Shown one piece after another: positions 9,731 through 24,611 of a DNA stretch of 25,123 nucleotides; the first letter of the stretch is position 1, and each line of letters starts with the position of its first letter. The notes below the pieces were generated by a model. That model was not told where the DNA came from. It searched no databases and was given only the letters and a program-made list of their open reading frames with translations. The DNA comes from Azolla pinnata (taxonomy: Eukaryota > Streptophyta > Polypodiopsida > Salviniales > Salviniaceae): NCBI GenBank assembly GCA_037176905.1, contig JBBBWG010006747.1, positions 934-26,056 on the forward strand. Direction: 5' to 3'. Made by a program: the position numbers and the translations under genes.

Positions 9731-10327
9731 AATCCGATCCAATATCGGGTTGATCATTGGCTCACCGTTTGCGCCTGCCATTACAGAGTTGTCTCGATTG
9801 TTAGAAGAAGGCTGGCTTGCGATCTCTACGTTTCGTGAACAATAATTTCCGAACAGGTATCGAGTAGCTCGTGTATTCTGGTGAGCAGAACACTTCCGTG
9901 TTAATGTCGAATGAGAAGATTCGATGCTTATTATCTACTAGCGAGGTAACGCTTCCTTGGACGGTTTATGTTAATCCCATCCCTAATGGTCTTTACCATC
10001 CTAATTAAGCATCATTACGACACTTGATTAAGATCCACGCGGAAAGAAATCTCTTTGGAAGGATTTCCTTATCAGCACAAATCTTGTGCATAATGATCCC
10101 CGGATACAGAATCGGTACAGATCTTTGTACCCAGAAAAAAAACTAAATGAAACCACAGGTCAAACAAAAAAAAAAATGGATGTCTCCTATCATGCCATTG
10201 CATCATGTAATTTACACTTATTTTATCATGGAACTCCTGACAAATTTGCTTATTACATTTTAATGCACATACTAAAATTAGAACTTATTAATTACTGCAT
10301 AGTTTTATCATTGCTCCATTAATTCTT
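9731..10327. other. Intergenic, no gene seen
   Basis: AT-rich sequence lies between two repeat blocks. An open frame at 10086-10322 has no recognisable domain and includes runs of A. I assign nothing here. Confidence 0.5.
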
Positions 10328-10332
10328 GATCA

Positions 10333-10437
10333 CTTCTTGCTAATCGATCGATTCCTAATCCCTTCTCGCTAATCGATCAATTCCTAATCCCTTCTCGCTG
10401 ATCGATTAGTTCCTATCGATTCTCGCTAATTGATTCT
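10333..10437. repeat. 29-bp tandem repeat (GCTAATCGATCGATTCCTAA type)
   Basis: About three and a half degenerate copies are present, each joining TTCTCGCTAATCGAT to a CGATTCCTAATCCC-like segment. Its GATCGATT words resemble those in the satellite at 9108-9730. Confidence 0.75.
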
Positions 10438-11079
10438 ATCTCTCTCTAAATTTGTGAGGCGTTTTTTGACAATTTCCCCTATTTTATATTGGTTTTCATC
10501 TCCACAAGTTCAACAACCAGACGGAATTAAAATCCAACCGAGGGGACTCGGGTCCACCTCGATTGCTCAATTTGCCTCTCTATTTGCCCTTAATCATGCG
10601 GATTAGCGATTAAAACACATGATAAACAAATGTACGTAAAACAACTGTGATTTAAGTAGCCCCTAAACTGCCAGTTAGAAGGTTAAGTCTTGTATACGAC
10701 GGAGGTTTTCTGTATGACCCTCGCTTCTCGTTTGCTTGCCCATTCGACCAAAAAGTGCGCAAATTTTGTGCAGCTTCCCATGACCAAATCTCTTTACAAA
10801 GTCTGGAATCTCGATCGCCAACGGATGCCTTCATACAGGGCTACATCTTTGGAAGTCAGTTGTTGCTGTAGCTCTGTTTGATCACGTGCACACGAGATAC
10901 GTAAATCTGATTCTTTACCTCAGCCTCTCATTCGACACGTGCATCACAGCTCTTTACAAGTCTTTTTTAAAATCCAAGCAAAATGCACACCAGATTCGAG
11001 CAAGACAAAACAGGAACACTCGAAAAAAAGTCTTCTGTTTGCCAAAGCAAGCAATCACATTTCAGGAATCCTGAATCAT
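10438..11079. other. Intergenic, no gene seen
   Basis: The sequence is unique-looking and AT-rich, with small open frames (10652-10881, 10886-11074) lacking domain or splice support. Confidence 0.5.
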
Positions 11080-11084
11080 GCTCA

Positions 11085-12202
11085 TACTATGAATGCATGT
11101 GCACATGCACGACATACATACAATAGTGCATCGATACATATAGACAGGCACGCATGCATGCATTCGTGCATGTGTACATGCATCGACATGCATGCATTTG
11201 TCCATGATGCATGCATCGACATGCATGCATTTGTCCATGATGCATGCATTTGTCCACGATAGATACGTGCATGCGTATGTACACACACGGACATGTACGC
11301 ATGCATCGTACGTACATACATGCATGCGTGCATACGCCCTCACCCATGCATGCATGCATGCACACATGCGGATGGTCGTACATGCACATGCATGCATGCA
11401 TGCACACATGCGGATGGTCGTACATGCACATGCATGCATCCATTCACACATGCAAGCATCCGTTTACACACATGCATGCTATGCATGCGCACACGCATGC
11501 ATCCACACATGTGCATGCATGTGATGCATGCATACACACACACGAATATACATCCACATATGCATATGCACGCGATGCATGCATGCATGCATACGTACGT
11601 GCATGCACACATGCATGCGTACGTACGAACACACTTACGTGCATACATGAATACATAAAACATACGCACGTATATAAAAGGACGTACATATGTACGTACA
11701 TACATACGTAAAAGACGTACATACGTACATAAGTACATACATACAAACTTACGTACATACATACAAACGTACGAATATAAATACGCACATACATACATAC
11801 ATAAGTACATACAGACAAACATACATACATATATACAAACTTACGTACATACATACAAACGTACACACATATAAATACATACATACATACGTACGTACGT
11901 ACATACATAGGTACATACACACATACACACATACATACATGCATGCATGCACACATACATACATACATACATACATACAGGCACGCATACATACATACAT
12001 ACATACACACATGCATACATACATACACACAAACTTACGCATTCATACAGGCATGCTCACATTCATACATGCATGCACACATGCACACATGCATACATGC
12101 ATGCGCACATGCATACATACATGCATGCACACATTCATACAGGCATGCACACATCCACACGCGCATGCACACATGCATGCATACATACATACACACAGAG
12201 AT
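11085..12202 (+). repeat. 1.1-kb CATGCATG/CATACATA array upstream of the RS-protein gene
   Basis: Almost every base alternates pyrimidine-purine: CATGCATG, TACGTACG, CACACATG and CATACATA. The left half is CATG-rich and the right half is CATA/CACA-rich. Higher-order duplications exist, for example a 33-bp unit near 11180-11245 and a 42-bp unit containing GCGGATGGTCGTACATGCAC at 11368 and 11410. The long His/Tyr/Met/Cys open frames through it are repeat artefacts. It ends about 95 bp before the ATG at 12296. Confidence 0.9.
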
Positions 12203-12295
12203 CATTTCTCTTCTTCTTCGTGGGCGATTTGCGCAGAAGCACGCACAGAGAGATCCTGCAGGCTACATTCAGAGATTCTCTGCAGCAACCGGGCC
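12203..12295 (+). promoter_or_regulatory. Probable 5' leader of the RS-protein gene
   Basis: These 93 bases lie between the array and the ATG. They include a pyrimidine-rich TTTCTCTTCTTCTTCG and no ATG out of frame close to the start. No TATA box is visible, so the start site may lie at the array edge. Confidence 0.4.
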
Positions 12296-15200
12296 ATGGA
12301 GGAAGAGAAGGCCTCAGCCTACTACCAGGAGATGGTGAAGAAAGGAGGAGGCGCAGCGAGGCAGAAGCACGGCCTCGGCTTCAACCATGCTTCCGTATCC
12401 TCCTCTTCAAAGCCAGACTCTAACCTCACCTTCGTGAAATCCGATCCTCTGCTTACCTCCCAGCTGGAGAAAGAGTCTACGCTCGCTTCGGTTCGCAGCA
12501 AACTGCAGAAGCAGAGCAATGGCGCCGGTGATCGCAACGTGGATTGGTCTTACAGGAAGGAAGAGGGAAGAACGCCTAGTCGTGAACATGGCAGAGATAG
12601 AGATAGAGACAGAGACCGTACGAATCATCGTTCAAAGATTGATCGAAGCCGCAGCCGAAGCTGGAGTCCTGGCTGTAGGAAAAGCAGATATACCGGTACT
12701 CATGCTGATGATGATGCTGATGATGGTCATGGGTATGACGGATCAAGCAAGATGAGTAGCAGTAGACGGAGGCATCAAGATTCAAGGAACAGATCAATTG
12801 AAGCAGAGAGAGATACATACACCAGGAATGGAGAATGTGAAGAGTCAGGGAGATCTAGGTTTGTAAAGGATTCTTCACCTGAATCACATTCAGCAAGAAG
12901 ACATAGAATCAGAGATCATCATCATCAGTCTCGACCACAAGAAAGCAGAGGTACATCTCTGTCCTCGGACAAGAAAGAGAATGCAGGCTATTCAAGAAAT
13001 GAGGATTCAAAAACTGTAAAGAAGGAAAAACTCCCTAGCCATTCTACCTTGATTCCGGGTTATGACAACATGGTTAGTATGAAAATCTCAGAAATTTCTG
13101 GTGATTTTGAGTTTTAAAAGTGCAGCAGTTTTTCTTTTGAAGGTAAATCTTTTATGATGTTTTTCGGTTTTGTTTTGTGCCAATTTTCATCTCCAGACTG
13201 CTGCCGAGAAGGTTAAAGCAAGAATGAAATTCCAGCTTTCTGAGACTAGTATGCCCTTGAAGCTTCCACTTTTTAAAATGTGTTGTGGAGAGAGAGAGAG
13301 ACAGAGACAAATATATTGACGTCTTCTTAGGCCGATATGGTCCACGAGACAAAACGTTCAATGCTTGTTTCAATGTATCTAATAATCTGTAATGGCAATA
13401 TAATGAGAGATGCAAAATAAGCTATAATCACCGAACTAATGATAAATATAAAAATGAAAAGGTGACTTTTTTACATGGTCAACCGGTTGAGGGTTTATGG
13501 TTTTCTAAGGTTCGGGACACAGGGTTTATGCCTATTGAGATAGCCCAATGGTATATATCGAGGTATATTTACACAGATATTAATGATGATATCTGAACAT
13601 TGCAGTTGCTAAAGATTCCCAGGAGGGGATGAGCTCTGGATGGGAGCGATTTGATTTCAATCGAGATGCTCCCCTAGATGATGATGCTAAGCTTGATCAT
13701 TTTGGAGGTTAGGAACTTCCACCACATCATCATCTCCCTATATCTTATTTCAACTCTTTCATATCCATCCTATCAGCTTTGAGTTATGTATTTCTTTCTT
13801 TTGTATTTGTATATCCCAGATGGTACAGGAGCTCTTGATGATATTGGATTTCTTCAGAATACTGGGAGCACTCTCTTATCTTCTGCAAGCCAAGTAACAT
13901 GCCGCTTCGTAAACTCATCTTGTTCTCATGATCTTCTTAGGACAAATTTGCCTAATGAATCCGTTTCTTGATCTTTATTGACATGTTTTGGGTAGGCAAG
14001 GAGAGAAGCACAGATACAAGCAGCTCATGATGCTGCTATCTTCGGTCCACCTGCAATTATTGCTGGTGTACAAACTGAACGTTTTGATCATATGAAGCTG
14101 TCTGTGAAAGAGTTACACGATGATACCAGCACACACGAGGAAGAGCCTGAACCAGCTCTTGCTAACCTAGTAAATGAGCAGGTAATAAAACTCCTTCTGT
14201 TTTCAATTATCATGCAAAATAACATGATGTTGTTGGTTCCCAAGGGTGAGTTTCGTAAACTTGATGCAATATATTCAAATTTTTGTTTCTTTTCCCTTCA
14301 ATTTTGCTGTCTAGAAAGGGAGGGTTCTTTGTTACCTGAAGCTAATGTTTGGTTCTTGATTCTTTCAATTAAACGAAATATTACATAGGGGAATAGTAGG
14401 GTTTAGGTTTGAAGGGCTTGTTTCTCGATTGCAGTTTTGCAACATATAAACTGAGCAAAATAGGGAGAGATATTGCACTCTGGGTGTGTACTAAATTATA
14501 TTGTATTCGATGCCATCTCTACAAACATTAGGAATGAAGTCCATGAATATTTCGTGCCATAAATTCACATACTTCCTCATGTAGCTATCTGCAATTTCCA
14601 AGCCAAGAATTATTAGCACAATTATTAGAGAGTATGCACATGATAAGCGGAAGAAGCTCTACATTTACCAGATGTTTGGAGAACATTGGTAACTGTATGC
14701 AAACATAAAGAGACATTGGTATTTCCATCAGGTAACCGACAGATGCATCTATTGGTATTTTCAGCAGGAAACTGGAGTCAGGACTTAAAATAGTCTCCGC
14801 ACGAATTATAACCAAAACTTTTGCACTTGGGAAACTTTTGTCACTAGGAATTTTTGGCTTCTCAATGCACCACAGAGTTGAATTAAACAACCCTGGAAAT
14901 CACATAATTGAAACCACAGAGTTGATGTAAACACACAGTCCACTGCTTGTTCTTAAGAATTTGAAAAACTTTTGACAGTCCCAATTGACAATTAGAGAGT
15001 CCCGAACCTTTTTCTTATGCATATGAGCAGTGGGTGGACTTTTGCTGTAAGAAAAATTCTGAACAATGGATAAATCTATCTCAGGGAATGCTAACCGTGT
15101 CTAGGTAAAAGAGATCTACAGGCAGCTTTCTTAGGTTTTGTTGTGGCCAGGAAACAATACTTTATAACAATCAGTGTAAGTAGCAAGATTTACATTGCAA

Positions 15201-15582
15201 CACCTGGTTCATTGTTAGTGCAGTGCTTGATAACTGAGGCAAGTTTCTGATGTGTCAGCCTTTCCTGGATCAAATCTAAAATCGGATCAATTGAATATCC
15301 AGTTGTACACCTATACTACCTAAAAAGTCAACATAAATTTTATCTCTAATCGTATGATCCATTAAAGCTTAGTTGTATGCATATTGTGGTGCTTGATCAA
15401 ATGTCTGAAATTGGAGCTTTACATCTTTCAGTGTGTACTAACTTTAGCTCCAGCAATCATTTTTAAAATACTGAGTTTGTTTGTTCCTTTTGAAAAAACA
15501 GGTTTTAAGTATGCAACAAGGATCATGGCGGCAGCGAGCTATGAAACTAAAGCAAGAGAGAGCTGCAAATGCCGCTTCTTGA
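12296..15582 (+). CDS. RS-rich protein related to the RSRC1/SRrp53 family
   Basis: Six exons: 12296-13072, 13197-13248, 13606-13707, 13820-13893, 13996-14181, 15502-15582, predicted 423 aa, all junctions GT-AG and in frame. The start (GGGCCATGG) has a strong context; the frame is open further upstream only through the CATA array. Residues about 90-130 are rich in Arg-Asp and Arg-Ser dipeptides (GRDRDRDRDR, RSRSRSWSP), followed by more SR-type low complexity. The conserved parts are at the end: AAEKVKARMKFQLSE, GWERFDFNRDAPLDDD, QARREAQIQAAHDAAIFG, and the last-exon block SWRQRAMKLKQERAA. From memory, human RSRC1 has a similar EQAKARLQLVLE block and a W..R...LRQER tail, which is why I place it there. 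Such proteins are nuclear and linked to pre-mRNA splicing. It is divergent from SGS3 and convergent with CDKC. Intron 5 is 1,320 nt and could hide a further exon. Confidence 0.78.
13285..13310. repeat. (GA)n microsatellite in intron 2 of the RS-protein gene
   Basis: The sequence GAGAGAGAGAGAGACAGAGA lies in the intron between exons 2 and 3. Confidence 0.8.
14182..15501 (+). other. Long intron 5 of the RS-protein gene
   Basis: This 1,320-nt intron is much longer than its neighbours (102-357 nt). A telo-box-like GTAGGGTTTAGG occurs near 14395. A minus-strand frame at 14585-14890 has no recognisable domain. I see no transposon ends. Confidence 0.55.
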
Positions 15583-17763
15583 GACTGTCTTGTTGTGTTA
15601 AAATTTCAACATCCCACCTTGAATTCCTAGGCCCTAAACCCTCTTACTTGCATGAAAACAACACATCCGTTGGTGCTCATCAAGAACCAATGGTCTAATG
15701 TTGTTGCTAAGGCACACCTTTGGAAGCAGTGACATGTTGAAAAAAGAATTAGTTTGTATCAACAATGTAAATGTTCAGGGCCGATATCGTGATTTCCTGT
15801 TAAATCCAATATGTGACTATAATAGTCATCGAAGGGGAAAAACAAGAATTACTCATTGGTGTCATAAAGATAGCTAGTATTATCTTTTGTAATTGCAATG
15901 CAATCCGTTATCATCCTCAGGCCATGATCATCGTGATCTTACTTAAGCCTATATATGACACGCGCCTTTTCATCATCACAATCTTGTTCATTGTACATGT
16001 ATGTTTAATGGTAATTTCATTCAAATGCATAACAAATCACGACTAGTGCGTTAAACATGCAAGTCGTGAGAAGTGACATATTGCTTTTCAAATCTTGAAC
16101 CCACTCACAAGAGCAATTTTTCTTGTGCTTTATTTTGAGCATTATATTTACCGCGCAGTCAATATAAATGCTTTTGGAGTGGGTAGGTACTGAAGGATTT
16201 TATTATTATGAAGAAACAAATAGTTTAGGAAGAAATAAAAATTTCCATCATTTCTTCAGGTCCTTGATTGTAGTCACTTTTTGACTTGATTCAAATACAG
16301 ATATTTCAACTTTACTACCAAGTTACCAATGCTTCTGAATACTGATATACGGATTAACAGTGCAATTGGTTGATTGATAACTGAAAGTTACATGTATTAT
16401 ACTTTAGTTTGAACAACGCTGACTGACAGACAGCTGCAAACAAAAGGAATTAGGACCCTTCAATGCTTTGATTGAGATCATGTGACATTTACACAATTGT
16501 TTATTCTGGGTACCTATGATTATCAATAGGCAATGGAATGTAGCAATTCAACTCACTTCTCCACTATGAGCCAAACATCATCCCCAAGCAAGACTTTGTA
16601 AACCTCTAATGATAACCTTCATGCTGTAGCTAGCTGAGTTTGACGCAACACCTTTGGGTTTCGTTTCTGGGCAAGCAATTGGTTTTACAGCTCACTATCT
16701 GCAACACTCCTATTTGCTCATGATGCTATGCTCCGCTAGAGTTGAGGCACAGTGAGCAACTAAATAGTGCATCAGTTCCCGGAGCTTAGAAGGTGACGAG
16801 AGAAGCAGTAGATCTCTTGCCCATGATTGCTGACTGAACTCATGATTAACAGGGTTTCGAATGGAAGGCAGAATGAAGGAAGACATACTGTCCTTGGCAA
16901 TGCACCAAGTGGGAGACTCATACTTGATTGCATTTCATGCATCAAATGGGCTAGTATCACCAAAACCCCTGTTACAATGCCTACATAAACTTTCCAAAGA
17001 GATTGAGTTAGAAACAGACTAATAGAAACTTTAGAGAGTACAGATTAAAAGAAATATGTTATGAAGATGCATATAGAAACTTTACAAAGTCCATTTAAGA
17101 AAATTCCACTTAATGCAAACATGTTCAGAAAGACTCATAATATAAGTAACAACTTAGGCATGTTATATGCTTGGGAGGATGACCATCGGCATGGACAACA
17201 GTGCTGCAAAAAGAGGTGAAAGGTATTGTGCCATGTTTTCTATTATCAGACCATGAACTTCAGTGTGGACACCGTGGCCAACATATCATATCGAGCAAAC
17301 CGCAGCATAACATGACAGAAGCAGACAGAATGTTGAAATTTTTAGCAATTCGAATACGAACATGTTTCAATATTTCAACAATTTGCCAGAGCATATACAT
17401 AAAAACAATCTCATAGCATAATCAATCTCTGACTTTCCCATTACAATTTAACTCTGACTTTCTTCTAATTATTGATTGTTAACCCCCAAGACAAAGTGGG
17501 CATCATCACCTATGTGTCGAAAGAAAGATGCCTTTTACGTAAACACAAGAGGCTGGCCTCGTGCGAAAACAAAAAGAGTCTTACAAACACGGAGCTTTCA
17601 TGGATTGATGCCTAGCCATGATCAGGTACAAGGTAAATACATACCTAGCCACATGGCAATCACAGATGTTGATCATCCTTGTAGCAACTAGAATACAAAT
17701 GAAAATTTATGAGTAACTTACCACAAATGAGCATATATGGTAGGAAGTTACGAGGGTATAGGA
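15583..17763. other. Convergent intergenic region between the RS-protein gene and CDKC
   Basis: These 2.2 kb hold the 3' ends of two converging genes. The sequence is AT-rich and apparently unique. Small frames (15813-16046, 16772-16963, 17201-17416, 17476-17691) show no family features. I see no RNA gene or repeat array. Confidence 0.5.
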
Positions 17764-21908
<4,145 letters not shown>

Positions 21909-22037
21909 AGCCGCGCAATCTGGGCCTCTGAATCTCCGACTCCTGTTCCTTGTCTCGCTCTCAGACAGCCTGCCTTGTCTCTCTCATTGCTCTGAATCCA
22001 ACAAGCAACAAGAACAATTCTGCGTTCTTCTGCCTGC
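21909..22037 (-). promoter_or_regulatory. Probable CDKC 5' leader
   Basis: The 130 bases between the ATG and the array are unique except for the outer part, TGCAGGCAGAAGAACGCAGA (minus strand), which recurs within the array. No TATA box is seen. Confidence 0.45.
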
Positions 22038-22965
22038 ACATGTATGTATGTATGTATGTATGTATGTGTGCGTATGCATGTATGTATATGTGCATGTGCA
22101 CATGTATTATGTATGTATGTATGTATGTGTGCGTATGCATGTATGTATATGTGCATGTATGTGTGTGTTCGTATGTATGTATGCGTGTGTGTGTGTGCAT
22201 GTGTATGTATGCGTGCGTATATGTATGTGTGTGTGCATGTGTGCATGTGTATGAATGTGTGCATATATGTTTATGTGTGCGTTCTTATGCAATGTATGTA
22301 TGTGTGCATGTGTATGTATGTGTGTGTATATGTATGTGTGTGTATGTGTGCATGTGTATGAATGTGTGCATATATGTTTATGTGTGCGTTCTTATGCAAT
22401 GTATGTATGTGTGCATGTGTATGTATGTGTGTGTATATGTATGTGTGTGTATGTGTGCATGTGTATGAATGTGTGTATATATGTTTATGTGTGCGTTCTT
22501 CTGCTTGCACATGTATGTATATGTGCATATATGTATGTATGCATGTGTATGTATGCGTGCGTGTGTGCATGTGTATGTATGTGTGTATGTGTGCATGTGT
22601 ATGATTGTGTGTATATATGTTTATGTGTGTGTTCTTCTGCCTGCACATGTATGTATGTGTGCATATATGTATGTATGCATGTGTATGTATGGTGTGTGCA
22701 TGTGTATGAATGTGTGGATGTATGTATATACGTATGTATACATATCTACAATTCTGCGTTCTTATGCCTGCACATGTATGTACGTACGTATGCATGTGTG
22801 GATGTATTGTGTGTGCATGTGTGCATGTGTATGAATGTGTGTGTATGCATATATGTATGTATACATATCTACAATTCTGCGTTTCTTCTACCTACACATG
22901 TATGTATGTATGTGTGCGTGTGTGTATGTATGTATGTGTGTGCATGTATATGAATGTGTGTATGT
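22014..22965 (-). repeat. 0.95-kb TATG/TGTG array with repeated leader segments upstream of CDKC
   Basis: The plus strand is mostly (TATG)n and (TGTG)n with TGCATG words; read in the CDKC direction it is CATA/CACA-rich. Embedded copies of TGCGTTCTTCTGCCTGCACA occur at about 22021, 22492, 22629, 22755 and 22878, with shorter GTGCGTTCTTATGCAATG copies at 22278 and 22385. A segment of about 108 bp containing the shorter form is nearly perfectly duplicated. Cys/Met/Tyr/Val open frames here are artefacts. Confidence 0.88.
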
Positions 22966-22995
22966 ATATATACATACATACATACATACATACAG
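22962..22995. repeat. Inverted repeat where (GTAT)n switches to (ATAC)n
   Basis: TATGTATATATACATACATA changes repeat strand at its centre, giving an arm of roughly 10-16 bp able to fold as a hairpin or cruciform. It marks the outer edge of the CDKC upstream array. Confidence 0.75.
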
Positions 22996-23010
22996 TAGCA
23001 CATGTATTTG

Positions 23011-23297
23011 CATGTGTTTAGCGTTTCCTTATTTCCCACAACTGCCCTTGTTGTGTATGTATGCGTGTGTGTGTATGTATACGTATGCATCTGCATGTGT
23101 TTAGGGTTTCCTTATTTTCCACAACTGCCCTTGTTATGTATGTATGTGTGTGTGTATGTATGATGCATCTGTATGCGGTTAGGGTTTCCTTATTTCCCAC
23201 AACTGCCCTTGTTATGTATGTATGTGTGTGTATGTATGTATACATATGCATCTGCATGTGTTTAGGGTTTCCTTATTTCCCACGACTGCCCTTGTGT
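23011..23297. repeat. About 80-bp minisatellite with telo-box words, four copies
   Basis: Copies share TTTCCTTATTTCCCACAACT then GCCCTTGT and a TATG-rich spacer; the TTTCC word starts at 23024, 23107, 23185 and 23268 (spacings 83, 78, 83). Copies 2 and 4 carry TTTAGGGTTT and copy 3 GTTAGGGTTT, while copy 1 has TTTAGCGTTT. Confidence 0.88.
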
Positions 23298-24368
23298 AAA
23301 CTCACCCCAAATTCCTTCTGCAGGTGGCTCTAACGTATTTTCAAAAGCCGTCTGGCAACGAACCTTCCAAATACGCTAGAGTGTGATTCAACATATTATC
23401 TCCCATAAGGTGTCGCCCTCTCGTGCAAGCCATAACTGTGTGAATAGCCTTTGTAGGATAATTGTTCATAGTGTCAATACAAAGTATACTATTAGTGCCG
23501 CTTTGTCTCTCTTGCTTTGTCGGAACCATAGCTACAAAGATGAAGCCAAGCCCGTGGATTAAGTAATGGATAAGACATTTGATTTCTAACCAAGGGTTTT
23601 GTACAGTTTTTCTTTTCTCACATGTTGAGGCACTGTCTTACAAGCATGCTAAGTGTTGTCATCTTAGGATGTTGTGCTCCGCTCCCGACTTTGGAGGCGA
23701 TCCGCGATTCGTGAGCAGAATGTGATATGGCTCTTTAAAGTCTGAGAGATCAGCTGTTTGAATCCCTCAGGACCTCCACCATATCAGAGAATTTGGCCAG
23801 AATATCTGGTCTAGTTTGCTTTGCTTCCAAGTGGATCGCCTCCATAGCCGCCAAGACCGCGGTGAAGGACTTCGGTCTTGTGCACCACGTTCTCTGGATG
23901 AAAGATCACGCGGAATCGTACTTCACGCACAGTTGAGGTTTGGCTGGTTGTACAAATAGATGCACATATTCTTCTTGCCATTTTGGCTTCTCAATCATGT
24001 TGGGCTGGTTTTTGGCGGTTTCAGGGTGTATGGGCCATGCCAAATCGGAACATGGCTTGGGGCTTCTCTCTATATCTCGATTCGCGCCACGCCGCTTCAC
24101 GATTGAAGAAGATGGAAGACTTGTATTGGAGCCCCTTGATCTCAGCACAATATCTTGGAAGGGAGAGCTTACTCTCGATTACTGCAAGGGTGGTGGGGGG
24201 GAAAGCTTGACGATGGAAAGCTGGCGGTGAAACTCGGATTAAGGATTTGGGATCGTGGATTTCGATACAAGGGCAGGTGAAATCATATGTTACCGATCGA
24301 GAGGGTAGGGGTTTCATGAGAGTCCTCCTGGGCGTGAGCTGCGCAGGGACATGATCCAATGTCCACAG
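23298..24368. other. Unassigned region
   Basis: Open frames exist on both strands (23341-23529 minus, 23906-24359 minus, 23739-23936 and 23940-24230 plus) but none matches a family I recognise, and no splice chain emerges. A 12-bp inverted repeat, TGGAGGCGATCC, is present at about 23692 and 23833. It may hold the 3' UTR of the small ORF at 24369. Confidence 0.4.
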
Positions 24369-24611
24369 TCAGTTTGCCTTTTTATGTTCCCGATAGTTCT
24401 TCTGCTCAAATGTCTCAGACCACAGCTTCGTCTGCTCTGCTATGTTCTGTCGCTGCTCCTCCCCTGCTTCTTTTCTTTTTTGTCTGGCTTGCAGCTGAGC
24501 CTCGATCATGGCTCGATCCCATAGCCCTAGGCTCATTGCATCGATCTCTTGATCGTACTGACTGTTATGTAACTCGGGATGTAGAGCGGAATGCACAGTG
24601 GAGGCCATCAT
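24369..24611 (-). CDS. Possible small charged protein, unknown
   Basis: The frame encodes 80 aa starting MMASTVHSALHPELHNSQYD; the second ATG (24608) has the better context. Residues about 30 to 75 are rich in Gln, Glu, Lys and Arg (QLQARQKRKEAGEEQRQ) and should be helical, perhaps coiled coil. I do not recognise a family. It could be a complete small gene or the last exon of a gene continuing past the right edge. Its composition looks more protein-like than the surrounding frames, but there is no domain to prove it. Confidence 0.35.
   Translation of the reverse strand: MMASTVHSALHPELHNSQYDQEIDAMSLGLWDRAMIEAQLQARQKRKEAGEEQRQNIAEQTKLWSETFEQKNYREHKKAN

Noticed and set aside
11085..12202. CRISPR-like repeat array
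   Set aside because: There are no unique spacers of constant length; it is a plant microsatellite with higher-order duplication.
11062..12423. Long open frames in all six frames rich in Met-His-Thr or Cys-Val-Tyr
   Set aside because: They are translations of the CATG/CATA tetranucleotide array, which lacks stop codons; no domain or codon signal is present.
23739..23936. 65-codon open frame on the plus strand ending MKDHAESYFTHS
   Set aside because: It has no start Met near its left end, no family match and no clear splice partner; it could be chance or a decayed gene piece.
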